This document shows positions 61,017-64,000 of a stretch of DNA of 64,000 bases, piece by piece. The translations under genes were made by a program, and so were the position numbers. Every line of letters starts with the position of its first letter. Position 1 is the first letter of the stretch. The stretch is taken from the NCBI RefSeq assembly GCF_003443655.1, contig NZ_CP031941.1, positions 5,419,001-5,483,000 on the forward strand, given 5' to 3'. The notes beneath the pieces are model-generated. The model had not been told where the DNA came from. It worked only from the letters and a program-made list of their open reading frames with translations, and searched no databases. The DNA comes from Nostoc sphaeroides (GTDB taxonomy: Bacteria > Cyanobacteriota > Cyanobacteriia > Cyanobacteriales > Nostocaceae).

Positions 61017-61886
61017 ATGAAAAAGTTTGCTGACTCAATAATTATCGGAATCGTCCTTCTTGGGGTTTGCAGTTGTAACTCAGTAAAATCGACTGATCTA
61101 ACAAATGACAATCAAGTTACTAGCCAAACTGATTCTCAAGCCAAAACGATTATCAAAATTGGTAGTTCCAGTTCAACTGTAACAGTTTTAAAACTTTTAG
61201 CAAAAGCTTATCAATCCCAAAATAAAACTGTCAAAATTGAGTTTATCTCCAATAGCCAATCTGAAGGAGCGATCGCAGCCCTAAAAAACGATATTATTGA
61301 TATCGCCGGTAGCAGTCACAAACCCAAATCAGAAGATGATAAGGGTGAAGTTCAATATCGGGAACTGGCAAAAGATTTGTTACTTGTCGCCACCCACAAC
61401 AGTGTCAAAGGAGTTAATAACCTTTCAACCAAGCAATTAAAAGCAATTTACAAAGGTGACATCAAAAATTGGCGAGAATTAGGCGGTGCCGATGCAAACA
61501 TTGTACTGTTGGATAGACCTGAAGATGAATCAGCGAAAAAATTATTGAGAAAATATTATTTGGGAGCAGAGAAGACTACAACTAAAGCCGTGATTTTGAA
61601 TAAAGAGGGAGAATTAATGGAAACCTTACAAAATACTCCTAATTCCATCGGCGCTTTTTCTTTGGCTTCTTCCCTTATCAATGAATTGCCTGTCAATCAT
61701 CTTAGTATAAATGGTGTTGTTCCCAAAGCGCAAAACTTCACGAGTGGCCAATACCCAATGGTGCGTCACATAGGTATTTTCTGGAAAAAAGCACCTTCAG
61801 AATCTACTCAGGGTTTTATTGATTTTATCTTTAGCTTAGAAGGTGAAAAACTATTAAAAAATAATGGCTTTGTTCCTGCCAACTAA
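61017..61886 (+). CDS. PstS-like phosphate-type substrate-binding lipoprotein
   Basis: 289 residues. Lipobox GVCSC near residue 19 after MKKFADSIIIGIVLLGVCS, so it is lipidated by Lgt. The mature part has the PBP-like fold of PstS: KIGSSSSTVTVLKLLAKAYQ, FISNSQSEGAIAALKNDIID, DIAGSSHKPK and LSTKQLKAIYKGDIKNWREL. The ATG at 61017 is preferred to the upstream TTG at 60996 because it gives a normal lipoprotein signal. No pstCAB genes follow, so it may sense rather than transport. A sensor kinase begins 358 bases downstream on the same strand. Confidence 0.85.
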   Translation: MKKFADSIIIGIVLLGVCSCNSVKSTDLTNDNQVTSQTDSQAKTIIKIGSSSSTVTVLKLLAKAYQSQNKTVKIEFISNSQSEGAIAALKNDIIDIAGSSHKPKSEDDKGEVQYRELAKDLLLVATHNSVKGVNNLSTKQLKAIYKGDIKNWRELGGADANIVLLDRPEDESAKKLLRKYYLGAEKTTTKAVILNKEGELMETLQNTPNSIGAFSLASSLINELPVNHLSINGVVPKAQNFTSGQYPMVRHIGIFWKKAPSESTQGFIDFIFSLEGEKLLKNNGFVPAN

Positions 61887-62244
61887 ATTAACAATTCGTA
61901 ATTACGAATTACGTTAGCGCAGGAGTAGCGAATCCGCGTACCTCTGTGGGTAAGCAAGCTACGCAAAGCATCTCGTAGAAAGCATAATTACGAATTACGA
62001 ATTACATAGCTTGCTTCTCGCCTTTAGCGAGTATTACCCCTCTTCTATTACTCTCGTTAAATAAAAATCATAACCCTTGATTTTTTAGGCTTTGATAAAT
62101 TTACGGGTAGGTTGGGTTGAGGGACGAAACCCAACACGAAAAATCCTTGGTTTTCTTGGGGTAACACGAATATTCAACCCAACCTACATTTTTTTCTTTC
62201 CTCAGAGTCATAAAAGAGCGTTACGAATTATTGTTGAATGTGCC
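61887..62244. other. Repeat-filled intergenic region
   Basis: attcgtaattacgaattacg palindrome at 61894-61914 and inverted copy at 61987-62005, a REP-like stretch between, and the GTAGGTTGGGTT element at 62105-62187. No gene seen. Confidence 0.6.
62105..62187. repeat. GTAGGTTGGGTT inverted-repeat element
   Basis: 83 bp, ends gtaggttgggttgaggg and caacccaacctac, upstream of the sensor kinase gene. Confidence 0.8.
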
Positions 62245-64000
62245 ATGCAGAGATTTTTCAGGGGGCTGAGACTCAGCCAAAAAATTGTTCTACCGCTGCT
62301 TGCAGTTTGTCTTAGCGTGTTCATGCTGGGTTTAGTAGTGCTAGGAAATTGGTTTACGGATAGTTTGAATCAAAATTTTCGCCAACAAACTGAAAGTTTT
62401 GCTGAACGAGTTTATCAGGATTTTCAGTATAAACAGCAAACACTAGAAACTGAAATTGAGCTAATTGCTAATCGAGATATGCTCAATCAGGCTGTTGAAC
62501 AGCGTAATCAAGGATTGCTTTTGCAGATATTACTACCACTTAAGTCTATTTTAAAATTGGATTGGATTAAGGTAGTCGATACTCAGGGAAATGTCCTCAT
62601 AGATTTACGGAACAACTCGTTAAGTCAAGCCAACTTTCTAGACGAAGTAATTACCAGCACTGCTAGTAGAGGAGCGCATTTAGTTGACTTGGTAGATGTA
62701 GAAGGTAAGCAACAGGTTCTACAAGTAGTAACAAATGGGATAAAATCATCAGCAGGACTTTTGGGAGGAATCGTCATTGGTGACTTAGTAGACGATATCC
62801 TACTGCAAAAAATTGCTGCGGGTTCCTCTAAACAGTTGATTATCCAGAGACAAAATCGCGTCATTGCGACAACTTTGTTAGCAGCCAAAAGTGGAACTTG
62901 GCAATTTCCTCCTCCTAATTTGCCTGCTATACGAATCACTATTGATAACAAAAGTTATTTAGCCAAAAGCATTGTATTGACAGGAGCAAGTCAGTCTTTA
63001 ACAACTACAGTGTTGTATTCCATATCGTTGTTAGAAGTTGCTCAATATAAGTTATGGGAGCATTTAGGACTCTTGTTTTTGTTGGGAAGCAGTATCTTAG
63101 CAGTTACTGGATTTTTAATTGCGCGAACAATTACTCGTCCCTTAAAAGCTGTCACACAGGTAGCACAACGAGTTATCCAAGAATCTAATTTTGATCTCCA
63201 AGCTCCCGTAACAACTGAAGACGAGGTTGGAATCTTAGCCATTTCTTTTAACCAGTTAATTCAACAGGTAAAGCAACTGTTGGTAGAACAATATGAAACA
63301 AATCAAAAGCTAGAGGTTTACAGCCAAACATTAGAAGAAAAAATAGAAGAACGAACCCAAGCACTACGACAAAAAAATATTACTCTCAAGCAAACTTTAC
63401 AAGAACTCAGGCATACTCAGTCCCAATTAATCCAGAATGAAAAAATGTCTTCTTTGGGGCAATTAGTTGCTGGCATTGCTCATGAAATCAACAATCCAGT
63501 TAATTTTATTTACGGTAATCTTAAGTACACTGATGATTATACTAAACAGTTGTTGTGGTTACTTCAACTTTATCAAAAACATTACCCCTACCCAGAAACA
63601 GAAATTCAAAAAGCTAAAGAAGAAGCTGATATTGAATATTTGACAGAAGATTTGCCTAAAATGTTGACTTCCATGAAGATTGGAGCCAGTCGGATTCGGG
63701 AAATTGTCCTTAGTTTAAGAATCTTCTCTCGTTTGGATGAAGCCGAGTTTAAAATGGCTGATATCCATGAAGGAATTGACAGCACTCTGTTAATTTTACA
63801 ACATCGTCTCAAATCTGAAAAGACTCGCCCTACAATCACAGTGATTAAAGAGTATAGTGACATCCCGAAAATTCAGTGTTTTGCAGGACAATTAAATCAG
63901 GTATTGATGAACATCTTGGCAAATGCTATTGATGCTTTAGAAGAGGCTTTTCAAAAGGGGCTTTGTCCAGAACCGATAATTCGCATTTCTTCAGCCCAGG
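62245..64000 (+). CDS. Membrane sensor histidine kinase (3' end outside the window)
   Basis: Open frame from the ATG at 62245 to the last base, 585 codons visible. First helix at about 12-36 (IVLPLLAVCLSVFMLGLVVL), a periplasmic sensing domain to about 272, second helix at about 273-293 (LGLLFLLGSSILAVTGFLIA), then HAMP (RTITRPLKAVTQVAQRVIQE), a coiled coil (about 350-400), and the HisKA box with phospho-acceptor His413 in LVAGIAHEINNPVNF. The ATPase domain is entered: the N-box is LNQVLMNILANAIDALEEA. It probably ends about 60-80 residues beyond the window. Its neighbour is a PstS-like lipoprotein; a shared signal is possible but unproven. Confidence 0.9.
   Translation, partial: MQRFFRGLRLSQKIVLPLLAVCLSVFMLGLVVLGNWFTDSLNQNFRQQTESFAERVYQDFQYKQQTLETEIELIANRDMLNQAVEQRNQGLLLQILLPLKSILKLDWIKVVDTQGNVLIDLRNNSLSQANFLDEVITSTASRGAHLVDLVDVEGKQQVLQVVTNGIKSSAGLLGGIVIGDLVDDILLQKIAAGSSKQLIIQRQNRVIATTLLAAKSGTWQFPPPNLPAIRITIDNKSYLAKSIVLTGASQSLTTTVLYSISLLEVAQYKLWEHLGLLFLLGSSILAVTGFLIARTITRPLKAVTQVAQRVIQESNFDLQAPVTTEDEVGILAISFNQLIQQVKQLLVEQYETNQKLEVYSQTLEEKIEERTQALRQKNITLKQTLQELRHTQSQLIQNEKMSSLGQLVAGIAHEINNPVNFIYGNLKYTDDYTKQLLWLLQLYQKHYPYPETEIQKAKEEADIEYLTEDLPKMLTSMKIGASRIREIVLSLRIFSRLDEAEFKMADIHEGIDSTLLILQHRLKSEKTRPTITVIKEYSDIPKIQCFAGQLNQVLMNILANAIDALEEAFQKGLCPEPIIRISSAQ

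Overview
The window reads as chromosomal DNA of a filamentous, probably heterocyst-forming cyanobacterium of the Nostoc/Anabaena type. The signs are the very frequent HIP1 octamer GCGATCGC, photosynthesis genes (psaE, psb28, ndhO, a Vipp1 homologue, two genes of the menD/menB phylloquinone pathway), a tandem Nif11 protein, PEP-CTERM and IS200/IS605 elements, and many heptanucleotide tandem repeats (STRRs) of the kind known from these genomes. I see no tRNA, rRNA or CRISPR array.

Layout. 1-5.6 kb: menD (cut by the window start) and menB, separated by a lone defence-type reverse transcriptase and an Rpn/DUF2887 nuclease-like gene. 5.7-12.3 kb: a DciA-like helicase-loader gene, a SPOR-domain membrane protein, the pspA/vipp1 pair, a thioredoxin and an aminotransferase. 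12.8-15.7 kb: a PEP-CTERM gene whose last codons are split by a complete IS605-type element (tnpA/tnpB). 16-25 kb: uvrC, an orphan HTH_VMAP-like protein, a cluster of unknown secreted proteins (19.5-21.7 kb), rlmN and a MIF-like tautomerase. 25-35.6 kb: cobM, an orphan omegaRNA/IS605-end-like RNA, lgt, coaD with an overlapping coiled-coil gene, tldE/tldD, cysS and a His-rich COG0523 GTPase. 36-46.5 kb: psb28, moaB/mog, an ethylene-receptor-like GGDEF protein, mraY, a fibrillin, psaE, mutM, ndhO, mdh, a 20-residue repeat protein and a lipoprotein. 46.8-53.6 kb: an accessory island with a three-gene cassette (winged-helix protein, AAA ATPase, PD-(D/E)XK endonuclease), an orphan ParD, an aspartyl-protease pair and the Nif11 protein. 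54-64 kb: pgi, a RelE-type toxin-antitoxin pair, an amino-acid ABC permease and ATPase, HicAB, a Uma2 nuclease, a PstS-like lipoprotein and a sensor kinase cut by the window end.

The most interesting structure is an architecture seen twice. At 50979-52552 the last ~50 bp of the endonuclease gene recur twice downstream, and the intervals hold an orphan antitoxin and a protease-like pair. At 59185-60877 the livG-like gene end recurs as a 135-bp copy just after hicAB, and a second, broken livG fragment lies after a Uma2 gene. Nine of the ten substitutions in the 135-bp copy are synonymous, so it descends from a diverged functional allele rather than a recent local duplication. This points to accessory modules (toxin-antitoxin, nuclease) entering at gene 3' ends and leaving or bringing gene tails.

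The second theme is repeat invasion. Heptamer STRRs and a REP-like motif lie between genes but have also expanded in frame inside menD, the aminotransferase, cysS and (as a serine run) mutM. Three short inverted-repeat families occur in several copies, one carrying a nested second element with a 9-bp target duplication.
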